64,000 nucleotides of DNA from positions 339,806,649 to 339,870,648 of the forward strand of contig CM048751.1 of the NCBI GenBank assembly GCA_026315105.1, written 5' to 3'. Position numbers and translations under genes: made by a program. Below are positions 12,276 through 23,178 of the stretch, one piece after another. The DNA comes from Locusta migratoria. Taxonomy: Eukaryota > Arthropoda > Insecta > Orthoptera > Acrididae. The notes beneath the pieces were generated by a model. That model made no database searches. It was not told where the DNA came from and was given only the letters and a program-made list of their open reading frames with translations. Position 1 is the first letter of the stretch. The number at the start of each line of letters is the position of its first letter.

Positions 12276-13132
12276 AGGGGCAAGAAGGCAGCAGGTGCCA
12301 GCGCTCCTGCGCGCTCTGCCGACCCCACCGCCTGTTTGAGCAGTGGAGAGGGGCCGAGTGTGCGCCCCAGAGCATTGGTACACCGCGACCGGCCACCACG
12401 AAACTGAGGAAGCTGCAGTGGCAGAAGGCAGCACTGAGGGAAAAGACACCACCGCGTGGTGAGGCGGGTGGGCAGTCCGCTCCAGGCCGCCGGGAGGCAC
12501 GCATCGCGACGACAGTGCGCAATGGCGCGCTCCGTGAAGAAGATGACGATGCAGTAGAGGCAGCCATCAAGGAAGCAGAATCAAGATTCCACATGGCTGT
12601 CCACACAGAGAGCAGCATGTCTCCGTCTGCATCAATCTCTGATGCTGCAACAGCAGCGGAAGACAACACAAAATGCGGGAACCGTGGTGGAGGCGCCGCT
12701 GAGAAAACAGAGAAGAAAGAAGACAGGTGGTCGCAGATGCCCCACCTGAAGACGCGAACACTGGCCGAACAAACGGCCATCATCGACCGTGTAGAGAAAG
12801 GGACGTAGACAGAAGAGGCTGCCCCCTCAGCAAAGAAGACGACGAACCAAATCGTAATGATGGAGGAGGTACTAAACTGGAAACATAAGCTGCAACCGTG
12901 TGATGCATTCAACTGGGACAAAGAACGCTTCTACAAAGAGAAGGCTGATGGACAGTGGCCCTACAGGAAGGTCTTCCACAAGCCTTACTGGAAGGAGTAT
13001 GTTCCATACCATCTTGAAGAAGAGTACAGTGATCCTCCTCGAGACAACGCCACAACAGAAGCCCTGAAGTGGCTTCAAGAAGAAGAAGACAGAAAGGAAA
13101 AGGAAAAAAGGGGACACCACGGCCAACACTGA
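12276..13132 (+). pseudogene. Unrecognised charged protein, one in-frame stop
   Basis: The plus-strand frame is open from the left block boundary to 12805, stops at TAG 12806-12808, and continues open in the same frame to TGA at 13130-13132, about 285 codons in all. There is no in-frame ATG near the left edge, so it appears 5' truncated. The first half is Ala/Glu/Lys-rich with DDDAVEAAIKEAESRF and a low-complexity linker. The second half has an aromatic-rich segment (DAFNWDKERFYKEK, WPYRKVFHKPYWKEY) and ends in a charged helix (WLQEEEDRKEKEKRG). About 330 bases of possible 3' UTR follow, with AATAAAG near 13371. I recognise no family. Codon use is GC-rich, unlike all neighbours. Confidence 0.45.
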
Positions 13133-13463
13133 AGGTGACCCTGAGAAGCCAACACCAAACACAACACAATAGCACACCGACACACTAGGTGGTTATCACC
13201 AGCAGCTCTGGCCAGGTTTCCATGGTTTCCTATTGGCTGTAAGGTGAGTACCGGAGCTGTTCCCATGCCCATGGAATATTCCCAATTGGGACAAACCTTT
13301 GCCCCCCCCCCACCTTCACAAGAAAACATAGGCAAAAACAACCCATATACCATGCAAAAGAAATGACCTAATAAAGAAACAAGACATCCCATACGTGTGG
13401 GAACTCTCTCAAGGCTGGAAAGAGCATAAGCACACTCTCAAGCAGCCTGCCTCACCCCCTCAG
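12276..13463. other. GC-rich foreign block inside Gypsy C integrase
   Basis: The AT-rich minus-strand integrase frame is interrupted between the SFK codons (near 13465) and MKERSS (near 12274) by about 1.19 kb of visibly GC-richer DNA. The two ends are weakly inverted (TGAGGGGCAAGAAGG at left; the right end reversed begins CTGAGGGGGTGAGG), which hints at a terminal repeat. I could not find a convincing target duplication. It holds one long plus-strand reading frame. Nature unknown: DNA transposon derivative, retroposed gene copy or captured viral sequence are all open. Confidence 0.5.
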
Positions 13464-14401
13464 CTTAAAACTAGTTGGTGTCATTCCTTTAACATGCCTT
13501 GTCTTTCTTCCTACAGCTTTCTTCTCCATCTTCTCCCTGGCTAACCTAACTGTTTCAACTTGAGTCAGCTCACTCAGCACCGGGAAATCAATCTCCTCAT
13601 GTATAATGTTAGATGGTTTTTTTCCAAACATCAATTCACAATGGGAAAACCAGTTGATACATTTCACAAATTATTCATAATTGTTTCAAAATTTTGTATG
13701 TAGCTCACCCATGCAGTGTTTTTTTTGCTAAAATATGTTCTGCAAAGCCTATTTATTTTCTTCATTACTCTCTCACTTATGTTACCCCGAGGAAAGTATG
13801 TTGAATGTAGTGTGTAGCCATACAATGTGTGAACCTTTCAAAAATGAACTGTGGACCATAATCTGACAACAACAACTTGGGCACCCCGCATTATAAAAAC
13901 AATCAGATGTCAACTTCTACACTATGATCTTGGTGTTAGCTCTTTGATTGGATACAATTTCACAAATTTGGAGAAGGTATCAAGAACTACAAATACATGT
14001 TTACAACCCCCTGCTGATGCTGGTCATGGACCTAGCAAATCAACCACAATGAGCTCTCTAGGTTTGTTAGGAAAAACACAACTCATTAACCCTTTAGATG
14101 GCACACTAGTTTTTACTCTCTGACGTTTATCAGATCCCTCTAACCTTTGTTTAACCCTTCTCCACAGATTGCTGAAAATCACTGTCTCTTGAATTTTTGC
14201 AACAATTTTCCTAGCACTATAATGACCATAACTCTCATGAAGATAGTCTATAAATTTGTCTACATGTTGGTCAGGAAAACACAACTTCCAATTCTGATTA
14301 TCCAAAGATTTTCTCCTAAACAGCACACCATTGTGTATTGTATAGTACAGCTTTACTTTTGGCTTATTATCTGAATGATAATACTGCTTGATCAACTTCA
14401 A
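13464..14401 (-). pseudogene. Gypsy C integrase, zinc-binding and core
   Basis: Minus-strand translation shows a domain with HESYGHYSARKIVAKI (integrase HHCC region) at 14024-14401, leading into VVDLLGP at the start of the catalytic core. A degenerate stretch follows, then INWFSHCELMFGKKP and EIDFPVLSELTQ at 13464-13667. The DDE residues in the middle are not all readable because of stops. Integrase would insert element DNA into the host genome; this copy is dead. Confidence 0.75.
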
Positions 14402-14411
14402 ATTTGGATCC

Positions 14412-15000
14412 TCATTCTGTTCTCATCTGTTTACAAATTTTCCTGATTACCTTTTCCTCTTTCACATCCTGCAAATAAAATAACCTAATTTGATCTTGTT
14501 CCTCCTGTCTGTCATGATCTTTCCTTCTTACAGGCATCCTTGACAGAGCATCAGCTAAGGTTTTATTCTTACCACTAACATACCTTACCTCAAGATCAAA
14601 TTGTTGCAGATACATGGCCCACCTTGTTAATCTGGTATGTCTCAACTTACACTTCTGTAGGTAGCTTAAAGCCTTGTGATCAGTGTATACATTCACCTTA
14701 TGCCCTATCAAATTATATTCAAACTTCTGACACTCAAAAATAATGGCTAAAGCCTCCAATTCTGATATATAATAATTCTTTTCCTGTTCATGCGGTGATC
14801 GACTGGCAAATGCTATTGGCTATTGTCCTATGTTCAACACCTGTTTCAGTTGGTATTAGTTGAAAAATCTCAACCCCCAGACCACAAATACTTGCATCAG
14901 TGCTCATACAAAAAGGTTGTGAGAAATCAGGGCGATACAGTACTTTACTATTGTCCAACTTATTCTTCAATTTCTAAAAAGCTTCTTGACAATCCTCCGT
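14412..15000 (-). pseudogene. Gypsy C RNase H
   Basis: The frame contains STDASICGLG (first catalytic Asp), then EALAIIFECQKFEYNL (catalytic Glu) and VYTDHKALSYL (Asp), ending in KNKTLADALSRMPV, the standard Ty3/Gypsy RNase H signature. A frameshift near 14770 divides it. It degrades the RNA strand during reverse transcription. It follows RT and precedes integrase, as expected for Gypsy order. Confidence 0.82.
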
Positions 15001-15900
15001 CCAGTTCCATACTAAATTCTTTTTCAATAAATTTCCCAGACAAGGATGATTAAATGATTGATCAGTGATCCAAACAAGCCAAATATCACTTTAAGCTCTC
15101 TCTTATTGTTAAGTGGTGGAAAATCACCAATAGTAGTTAATTTCTTTGGATCAGGTTGAATTCTGATTCATTTATCCTATGACCTAGGAATGAAATTTCC
15201 TTTTTCACAAACTCAGATTCATCTAACTTCAATTTCATTCCTCCTTTGTGTACAGCTTTTAATACTGAATCCAAAGTTTTACAATGTGTGAACCAGTCAG
15301 AGTTAGCACCAAGATGTCGTCTACATACACAGTTATTTTATTAGACAGGACTTCACCTAATACTTTGTCAATAGCCCTAATAAAAACACTCACAGATATA
15401 TTCAGTCAAAAGGTACCAACTGATGACCCCACAGTTAATTCCCATAAGCTCAACAATAACAAAAAGAAAGGTACTACACAATATTGATACAGCTTACCTT
15501 CATGCAAAAAGGCTGTACATGGTCTAGACTCCTTAGCCAGACTAATATTCCAATATCCACAGGTTGCATCAAAGGAAGTAAAAACCTTACATCCATAAAA
15601 TTTTTGCAAAATTTCATCTATTTTACTAGGCCTGTCACTTTCACATATTACAATTTCATTTAGTTTATTGGCATCTAATACCTTTTTTTTTTTTTATTGG
15701 GGGGGGGGGGGGACCAGAACCAAGGGATTATTGTAGCAGCTGGTGGACCTTTCTATGATTCCCCATGTCAACATCTTTAGAATCTCTAACCTCACTGCCC
15801 CTCTCTTAGAAAACGGAATAATATAAGGTTTTTTGAAAAATGGAACATGATCTTCAAAGTTCAGCTTACACTCAAAATCCTTCACCAACCCTGGTCTATC
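15001..15900 (-). pseudogene. Gypsy C reverse transcriptase
   Basis: Minus-strand pieces are in RT order: KPYIIPFSKRGAVRLEI and WGIIERSTSCYNNPLVLV (15694-15888); VFTSFDATCGYWNISLAKES and LYQYCVVPF (15406-15609); and an intact catalytic YVDDILVL (near 15300-15345). A G homopolymer at about 15701-15712 and several shifts break the frame. The spacing is normal, so the domain is decayed, not deleted. Confidence 0.82.
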
Positions 15901-16075
15901 AGAAAAAAAAAAACATTACTATTATTAAGTATTATTCCTTTTAACTCATTTTTCTGTTCAGTAGAGACTCCATCAATTTCGTCCACTTGTTTTACTATTT
16001 CTGACCTCACTCTCTCTTCTTCAGTCATTTCATTCAAACATTCTTTTTACAAAAATCTTAAAGGCAAGTCCAAAT

Positions 16076-16136
16076 TATGGTGTCGCACAAGTATAAAGTG
16101 CGCGCTACCTACTTTCGCCACGCGCCACATGCTTCC
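16076..16136 (+). repeat. Gypsy A 5' LTR remnant
   Basis: It matches the first about 60 bases of the 3' LTR, including GGTGTCGCACAAG and a TATA-like TATAAAG at 16092-16098. The remaining about 420 bases are missing. Confidence 0.85.
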
Positions 16137-16139
16137 TAC

Positions 16140-17330
16140 CGTTCGCAGCCCGCGCATGCGCGAGTGTAGCAAACAAACTGTGGCAGACGTTGCCCACATT
16201 CGTGCACCTGTCGAGCACCACAAGCAAAACCTTTTTGGGACTCTTTACATAGACAACAAGACTGTGCAATTTCAGCTTGATACTGGTTCCTCTGTCACAT
16301 TAATTAATAAAGACACTTATGAACTTCTGGGTTTGCCAAAATTGTCACCTTCACAGCAAGTGCTAACAGCATACACAGGTCAAAATATTCCTGTGCTAGG
16401 AACGTGTAGCCTGCCTGCCTCTTTTCAAGGTGTAACAAAAACAGTTGCTTTTGTAGTTCTTCAGGCCAAATCTACACAGAACATTTTTGGACTAGATGCA
16501 TTTGACTTGTTTGGCTTATCAATTCAAAGATATGTGCTTCAGATTTTGTCCGTAGTGCCTCAGAACAAAATAAATGCATTGTGTGAAAAATATAGTGACT
16601 TGTTTTCGCCGGAACTAGGTTGTGCAAAAGACTTCGTGGCACATGTAACTTTAAAAGAATCTGCAGTTCCAAAATTTTGTAAAGCTAGACCAGTGCCTAT
16701 CGCAATTTGTGATAAAGTTGCAGACAAACTTAAATGTTGGCAAGATAGTGGTGTGATTTCTCCTGTTTCTGCGAGTCAGTGGGCCTCGCCTATAGTAGTT
16801 ATACCCAAGCCAACAGGAAAACTTCATCTCTGTGCGGACTTCAAATCAACAGTGAACAGTCAAACAATTGTAGACACTTATCCCCTGCCCAGACCTGAGG
16901 AACTAATGGACAAATTAGGACAGTCTCGCTTCTTTTCTAAGATTGATTTAGCAGAGGCATACTTACAGATTCCGCTTGATGACGAGTCGAAAAAGTTTTT
17001 CGTCATTAATACTCACATGGGCCTTTTTCAATTTCAACGCCTACCCTTTGGCAGTTCTTCCGCCCCCGCTATTTTTCAGCACTTTTTTGGAAAAGCTGAC
17101 AGTTTCTGTACCGTGTTGCTAAAACTACTTAGATGATATTGTGGTATCCGGACGTACAGTTGAAGAACACTTAGCAAACCTGGAGTGCCTTTTCAAAGTG
17201 TTGACTGCAGAAGGTCTACGTTGCAATAGAGCAAAGTGTTCGTTTTTTCAAACTGAACTATAGTACCTAGGCCATGTGATTAATGCCCAAGGAATCCACC
17301 CTTACAGTCACATCTTAGAGCGATCAAAGA
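16140..17330 (+). pseudogene. Gypsy A protease and reverse transcriptase
   Basis: After a Cys/His-containing stretch that may be the edge of a gag zinc knuckle, the frame reads LFGTLYIDNK and FQLDTGSSVTLI, a retropepsin with an intact DTG. RT follows: KARPVPIAICDKVADKL, SPIVVIPKPTGKLHLCADF, FSKIDLAEAYLQIPLDDES, LFQFQRLPFGSSSAP. The frame breaks at 17134-17136 just before the catalytic box; LDDIVVSG is readable immediately after in another frame (about 17132-17155). A second break comes before 17330. RT catalytic residues are otherwise present. Confidence 0.87.
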
Positions 17331-17331
17331 C

Positions 17332-18489
17332 TTGCCTCCTCCTAAGAATGTGCACGAATTGCAAGCAGTAATGGGAAAGCTTAACTATTATTTTAGATTT
17401 ATTCCCAATGCCTCTCAGATTGCAGCTCCACTGCATCGCTTACGTAGGAAGAATGTTCTTTTTGTATGGTCTAAAGATTGCCAGGTTGCTTTTGACAAAT
17501 TAAAGTCTGCACTACTAAGTGATGCATGTTTGATTCCCTTTGACCCACAGAAGCGTGTAGTGTTAGCACTCGATGCCTCGTCGTACAGTCTGGGTGCAAT
17601 ATTGTCACATTATATTGGTTCTCATGGTCGTCCTATTGCCTTTGCATCCAAGCTACTGATGCCAACACAACAGAATTACAGCCAGATAGAAAAGGAGGCC
17701 TTAGCAATCATTTACGGCGTCACAAAGTTTCATCATTATCTCTATGGCAGAAAATTCTATTTGTTGACAGACCACAAGCCTCTCACATCGTTGTTCTCAC
17801 CCACAAAGCCCGTTCCGCCACGAACGGCACAAAAGCTTCAGAGATGGTCCTTGATATTGTCAAATTATCAGTATGAGATTTTGTACCAACCTACCTCCAA
17901 ACATGCCAACACGCAAACACTTTCCAGACTTCCGGTTGGCCAGGATGTATCGTTTGATTCTTCAGAAATGGCATGTTGTCAGATAGACTCCAGAGATGCA
18001 TCCGCTGTCGCAGACTTCCCTTTGAACTCTCGTCGGGTTGCACAGGCAACAGCTGCGGATGCAGACCTAAGTGTGGTAGCACGTTTTGTTCGCTCTGGGT
18101 GGCCTGCCAGAGCCAAAGACATTGATCGGCCTCTGGTTCGACATTATTTTGCACAACGTCATGCATTATCTTTAAGTCAGGGTGTTCTGTTGTTACATAC
18201 CGACAACGACCAAACAAGAGTGATTGTTCCTCGTTCCCTGCAACGAGAAATGTTGCGCCACCTGCATCAAGGACACTGGGGTATTGTTAGGACAAAACAA
18301 CTGGCCAGACACCATTGTACCTGGGTTGGTATGGACGCTCTGATTGAGAGCATGACGTCACAGTGTTCTATTTGTGTGGAGCATCAGGTGACTCCTCCGC
18401 AACGTTTCTCAAACGGCCACACCCCAAGGGACCATGGCAACATTTACATATTGACTTTGCCGAACCTTTCTGGAATACGCGCTGGTTAA
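17332..18489 (+). pseudogene. Gypsy A RNase H and integrase zinc domain
   Basis: This open frame starts in the RT connection (LNYYFRFIPNASQIAAPLHRL), continues with RNase H (VVLALDASSYSLGAILSH, EKEALAIIYGVTKFHHYL, LLTDHKPLTSLF, SKHANTQTLSRLPV) and ends in the integrase HHCC finger (HLHQGHWGIVRTKQLARHHC, SQCSIC). The RNase H Asp-Glu-Asp set is intact. The frame shifts near 18400 into the integrase core that follows. Of the pol segments in the window this is among the best preserved. Confidence 0.9.
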
Positions 18490-19510
18490 TTGTTGTAGAC
18501 GCTTTCAGCAAGTTTCCTTTCGTGACTGCCATGAACTCAACGACGGCGTCTAGTACAATCAGTGCCTTAACATCAGTGTTTTGCATCAAAGTTTTGCCTG
18601 AAACTATCATCAGTGACAATGGACCTCAGTTTGTTAGTGCGGATTTTCAACAGTTTTGTCGTGTGAATGGTATTCAGCATATCACCACTGCACCTCTTCA
18701 CCCTCAGTCCAATGGTGAAGCAGAACGTTTCGTTCGAACATTCAAGTCTTACATGGAAAAGATGAAAGGTCAGCAAGCTCTTCAAATTTTCCTGTCTTCG
18801 TATCGGTGCATACCACGTGACGGCCCGTCTCCTGCCGAGCTGCTACACGGACGCCGTCACCGCACTCTCCTTCACCTGCTGCAGCCTCCCACGCACCAAG
18901 TCGGTTCGTATGGCGCTACGCGTTTTCAGGTTTCGACACCGGTGCTGTACAGGGTGTTTGCTGAAAACAAGAAGAGATGGCTTCCGGGCACCATTCAGCG
19001 CGTGCTTGGTCGCAATATGTATGTTGTACATTATTCCACAGGGTCGGAGCTGCGGCGCCACGCAAACCAATTGCGCTTGCATAGGCTGCGCGATCCTGTC
19101 TCCGGTTTCTTGATTCCAGACCCAGTTCACCGCCAGGGAGCACAGCCACATCATTCGTCCCCGGACTACGAGATCCCTATGGATGTCGACGCACCTCCAC
19201 CGCAGTCGTCGCCGCCGCTGTCGCCGCCGCAGATGACAGCGTCACCGAGAGGAACTCCGGGACCGTGCGTGCCCCCACCGCCTGGGCCACGCACCTCAGA
19301 AGAAGATGACCTGCTCCCTCTGGGGCAGGCACCCTTCCGCTGGTTCTGGTGGGTTTTCCGGTGGATCGCAAAGTGTATACCGGGGCGCGGACGGCGTCTC
19401 GATCCCAGCCTCAGCTACGACGCCCGTCCTACCAGTAACGCCCCCGTCCAGGCCCTCCTCCCAGTGCTGTCGCCGTGGCCCTCAGCCCTACGCCACGACG
19501 ACGAGGCGGT
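18390..19510 (+). pseudogene. Gypsy A integrase core and C-terminal region
   Basis: After the frameshift the frame reads PWQHLHIDFAEPF (first catalytic Asp), IISDNGPQFVSADFQQF (second Asp) and HPQSNGEAERFVRTFKSY (catalytic Glu), so the DDE triad is intact. A C-terminal module with KKRWLPGTIQRVLGRNMY and RRHANQLRLHRL follows, then a long Pro/Ser-rich tail before the polypurine tract. The Pro-rich extension is of a kind seen in some invertebrate Gypsy elements; its role is unknown. Confidence 0.88.
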
Positions 19511-19524
19511 TTGGGGGGGAGGGG
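19511..19524 (+). other. Gypsy A polypurine tract
   Basis: TTGGGGGGGAGGGG sits directly before the 3' LTR, the expected primer site for plus-strand DNA synthesis. Confidence 0.75.
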
Positions 19525-20007
19525 TGTGGTGTCGCACAAGTATAAAGTGCGCGCCACCTACTTTCGCCGCGCGCTGCTATGCACGCATGGCGCGGCGTTC
19601 TTATGACGACAGCCACGATCGCCCTCTGCTGCAACTCTGCTCGTGGTCACTACTGAACGACATCGTTCACTTGGGACTGAGATAGGAACCAGTTAACTCT
19701 TTGGATTCAGATAGGCACCAATGAAGACTTGGCTATTGGACAGGCACTAGGCAGGCCTCTAGCTCAACTATGTATCAGCATTCTGCAGTACTGAGCTATG
19801 TAAAGTTAAGTACTGTATAAATTCTGTGCAATATATATCTCGTTCTAATTTATTCTAGTGTTTTTCGTTGCTGCTGTCCCACTGGCTGGTCACCTCCATA
19901 CTGCACAAGCGTGCATCCTTATTTCTGTGTCAGTCTAATTCTACTCAGCCACCGATACCTACAATGGAAACAAGACGCAAAAGCGGTGACGAGGCTGGGA
20001 CACAAAA
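19525..20007 (+). repeat. Gypsy A 3' LTR (483 bp)
   Basis: It begins TGTGGTGTCGCAC and ends GACACAAAA, next to CAAAT at 20008. TATAAAG at 19541-19547 could serve as the promoter TATA box. The length is the same as the solo LTR at 44486, also 483 bp, with scattered substitutions. The 3' end does not finish in the usual CA, which I infer from two independent target duplications. Confidence 0.87.
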
Positions 20008-20012
20008 CAAAT

Positions 20013-20165
20013 CCTGTTCAACTCTCCTCAAACAATACATCATATATCTTATTATAAAATTTAAAACTAAGCTTAACACCAGCAAAATCCATACTGACAC
20101 AGCATTTACACAGCATTTATTTGGTATAACCAACAATCCCTTAGTCCATATTGGTGATCCATAGT
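20013..20165 (-). pseudogene. Gypsy C protease-region remnant
   Basis: The minus-strand translation contains KGLLVIPNKC, comparable to CLVIPNLSEDILLGTDW downstream of the protease active site in Gypsy D. It is the continuation of Gypsy C across the Gypsy A insertion, as the CAAAT duplication shows. The active-site DTG is not visible. Confidence 0.5.
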
Positions 20166-21190
20166 CAAAATTCTTGTACCATGTTGCGCGAGTTATGAGT
20201 TCAGGAATTCTGAGTCATGAAATTACTGCTTAAATCTGATGATTCAACCACATCACTGGGAGAACGGCTTCGGGAAATGCACCCCAAGGATCCAACATCC
20301 ACCAATAAAGGAGGTGTGTTTAACCTGCTGGATTTCAATCATACTACTGCTGTGCAATTGTTTCACACTACACTGCCGGAACCTTTTTCTCACCATTCTG
20401 AGAGAACAACTTTCTGAACAATTCGTATGACTCTAGGTTTTTTATGTCGTGCGTGACACATTTAACATCAAGCTTTGTATCCTGCCATCAAAATAGCCCA
20501 TTCACATCTTCCACACGACAAGCAATGCAAACAGACAGTAATAATTGTGGTGTGCAAGTGAATTTTGTTGGTAGATCATTTTCTACCCATCATAGGCTAC
20601 AATAATATTCTTTCATGCACATGGCACAATAAGAACATGAACAGTTTCTGAAGACCTGTGTCTCTCCATCAAGCAGTTACACAAGTAACTTGAGTGCTAC
20701 TATCAACTCGCTAGCAGACGTAACTCAGATCATTGACCCTTTTTTGAGCCAGTTTCCAGAAAGTTTTTTATACAAGCTATGTGAACAATGGACAGAGGTT
20801 AGGTATTGACATCTCTCTCCAGTCGAGTACTGTGAGTTAATCCGTTAGTGAACAGGGCCATCCACATTTGAACATGTGCCCAGCCATATACTGTACCACA
20901 ACACATGTTGTGCCAGCCATTTCGGATTCACTGAGTTGTTTCCCACTTCGCACATGGCTCAGTCACTCACTTTCCCAACTCCACTGAGAGTTAAAACCAT
21001 GCCAGTTGACTACTTTGTTCTGTTGAACATCCCTATTGCCTGCCTGCCCATTTTTACAGTGCCACCGGCACACCAGCTGCACCATGAGGGCACAAGGATA
21101 TATCTTCCATCCACATCGGGGACCTGCCATCCATGCTTACATCTCATCTACCTGTCATATACAGGTGACTGCCACTTGAGTGACTACTGA
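20166..21190. other. Unresolved junction between Gypsy C and Gypsy E
   Basis: No confident domain. It probably contains the 5' parts of both decayed Gypsy elements. A 104-codon plus-strand frame at 20876-21190 is Pro/His-rich with no motif I recognise. Confidence 0.3.
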
Positions 21191-21507
21191 AACTGCTGGC
21201 GTTCACACTCAAATACTCATAATTTTCGTTTGCTCTCATCGAGCAAACCTTTCAGCACTGTGAACTTGACGACGATTCAAGATTCATCTGTCTCCTAAAC
21301 AACCTCCATGACTGCAAAGACTAATCTATGATATGGTCAGCATGCCACTCTCTGGGAGACAAATACAGAACTGCCAAAAGGACAACACTAGAACACGTTA
21401 CTCGGACTACAAAAGAAAATGTGCAGTACCTCATCTACGAGGAGCACCTTGGTGAGAGATCTCTGTCACAGCTGTGACATCGACTTCAACTCCTCATCAG
21501 TGAACAG
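21191..21507 (+). pseudogene. Gypsy E gag, N-terminal part
   Basis: The plus-strand translation reads FALIEQTFQHCELDDDSRF, then LGDKYRTAKRTTLEHV and ENVQYLIYEEHLGERSLSQL, the layout of arthropod Gypsy gag (usual pattern WFxQxExQF, then QRVRQLLxxEELGDRxPSQFL). It stops abruptly at the Gypsy D LTR at 21508 and resumes at 27650. One stop is readable within the stretch. Gag would form the particle shell. Confidence 0.7.
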
Positions 21508-21823
21508 TGTGATGATACTGCCGGCCCTCTCATCTCAATGTTATTGTACAATACCGTCTGTGTCGGATCCGGAATCGTGTGGTTCAATCGTGATACATTT
21601 TGCGTGTGAAGTTACAAACGAAATAGCCAGCCTAGGAATCAGTGTAGGACAGTGTCTCGGTGATACTGTGATTAAAACAATTGATAGATTTCTTTAATTA
21701 AGAGATTCGTTTAGATGCTTTCCAGACAGTTCTATAAACAATAGTTTCGTCATTGTACATTATTTCATTAACTAGATAGATGAATGGTAAAAACTTTTGT
21801 ATCCACATAAAGACATTAAAAAA
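21508..21823 (+). repeat. Gypsy D 5' LTR, truncated
   Basis: It matches the first about 310 bases of the LTR at 26577 almost base for base, and is then cut at the inserted LINE tail (21826). The rest of the LTR does not resume after the LINE, so a deletion accompanied or followed that insertion. Confidence 0.88.
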
Positions 21824-21825
21824 AT

Positions 21826-22350
21826 GTTGTTGTTGTTATGGTCTTCAGTCCGGAGACTGGTTTGATGCAGCTCTCCACCCTACTCTATCCTGAGCAAGCC
21901 TTTTCATCTCCTCATAAGAACGGCAACCCACATCCACTTGAATCTGCTTACTATACGCGTCTCTTGGTCTCCCTCTGCGATTTTTACCCCACACACTTCC
22001 CTCCAATGCTAAACTTATGATTCCTCGATGTCTAAGAATGTGTCCTACCAAGCGATCCCTTTTTTTAGCCAGGGTATGCCAAAAATTCCTTTTCTCACCA
22101 ATTCTGTTCAGTACTTCTTCAGTGGTTATGCGATCTACCCACCTAATCTTCAGCATTCTTCTGTAGCACCACATTTCAAAAGCCTCTATTCTCTTCCTGT
22201 CCGCACTGCTTATCGTCCATGTTTCACTCCCGTACAAGGCAACACTCCACACAAATGCCTTCAGAAAAGACTTCCGTACACTTAAATTAATGTTCGATGT
22301 TAGCAAATTTCTCTTTTTCAAAAATGCTTTTCTTCCCATTGCCATTCTGC
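21826..22350 (-). pseudogene. RTE-like LINE, 5'-truncated 3' end
   Basis: Minus-strand translation gives a long open C-terminal region: MGRKAFLKKRNLLTSN, VWSVALYGSETWTISS, EAFEMWCYRRMLKIRWVD, EEVLNRIGEKRNFWHTLAKK, GHILRHRGII and NRRGRPRDAYSKQIQVDVG, ending MKRLAQDRVGWRAASNQSPD. The 166-codon frame is uninterrupted, so this copy is younger than those at 1632 and 61881. The 3' end is an ACAACAACA-type tail. RT and endonuclease are absent through 5' truncation. Confidence 0.88.
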
Positions 22351-22905
22351 ATTGCCATGAAGTGAGTAATCAAGTAGAATCTGTTAAAAAGGAAGTGACG
22401 GCAGTTAAGGACAATCTGAGCAAAAAGATAGATGATGGTTTAGCAGATTTAAATTCTCAGTTGAATGAAACAAACAGGGCAGTTGACGAAGTCAGGAAAC
22501 AAACATGTGATCTTGAAAGAGCAAGGAAGTTAGGACATGAATAGCTGGACACTCGAGTGACTGTAGTAGAGAGTAAAATCAGTAATGTTGAATCTGACCT
22601 TGAAAACAAAATTAGTACTGTACAAAAGTATTTTGATGAGGAAAATAAACTTAGAAAAATTGAAATTCAGGAAGTTAAAGTATCATTAGAAAATAAAATT
22701 TGTGAAGAAGACCATAATGGAAGAGACAGAAGAGATAATCACCAAGAAGATAGTCGTGAGAACCGAAGTAGACAGCAAGGTTGGAGTATGGATTACAGGA
22801 ACAAACAAGAAACGATAGGAACCAAGGTTACTACAAGTCTTATGGAAACGGACAGGAAAACTAAATGTCGCCCCTATGGAAGCCTGTCAGGTTGGGGTGA
22901 GAAAT
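22351..22905 (+). pseudogene. Gypsy D gag-like coiled coil
   Basis: Two frames, separated by a stop near 22543, have strong heptad-type patterns (SVKKEVTAVKDNLSKKI, then VESKISNVESDLENKIST), followed by a basic, Arg/Asn-rich stretch. Coiled-coil gags of this type occur in several insect Gypsy lineages. Its position upstream of protease supports gag; no zinc knuckle is seen. Confidence 0.6.
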
Positions 22906-23178
22906 AGGACAAGAAATCAGGCTACTACAAACAGGATCAGATTTGGACGCAAATGGGAAAATGACCAATACAGACAGGGACAGAAGGTAACACACAGGGT
23001 AAATTGGCTCAAGTTTAACAAAGAACTGTGGGAAGTCATTAAGAACCAGGCTTAGAAAGAAGAGGACAAGTGTATAGAATCAGAAGAGGTTGTACTAGAT
23101 GATGATACTGTAGCCAATATGTATAATGCAAGTGAAGATATGGCTGTATAAGAACCCAAAATAAGTGAAGAACAAGAT

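Larger units (their letters stand above)
16076..20007 (+). mobile_element. Gypsy A, nearly complete Ty3/Gypsy retrotransposon
   Basis: The element is bounded by perfect 5-bp repeats CAAAT at 16071-16075 and 20008-20012. It starts TATGGTGTCGC and ends GACACAAAA, the same ends as the 483-bp LTR at 19525-20007. The 5' LTR is reduced to about its first 60 bases and is joined directly to the region just upstream of protease, so the rest of the LTR, primer-binding site and most of gag are deleted. Pol follows in the order protease, RT, RNase H, integrase, over three frames. It is inserted in the protease region of minus-strand Gypsy C. A solo LTR of the same family lies at 44486-44968. Confidence 0.9.
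8691..20170 (-). mobile_element. Gypsy C, decayed LTR retrotransposon
   Basis: Pol pieces occur in the correct order on the minus strand: protease region (20013-20165), RT (15001-15900), RNase H (14412-15000), integrase (13464-14401 and 11992-12275). The set is interrupted by Gypsy A (16076-20007), a GC-rich block (12276-13463) and a CR1 LINE (10173-11570). It is related to Gypsy D: both contain LVIPN in the protease region and GIIERSTSxYNNP or NIIERSTSEYNNP in RT. No 5' LTR or gag was recognised. Outer limits are approximate. Confidence 0.75.

Noticed and set aside
15847..16080. Long plus-strand frame apparently starting before Gypsy A
   Set aside because: The frame runs by chance through antisense Gypsy C sequence; the element begins at 16076 after its target repeat.
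18843..19154. Minus-strand frames opposite the Gypsy A integrase end
   Set aside because: They are shadows of the Pro-rich sense frame and have no motif.
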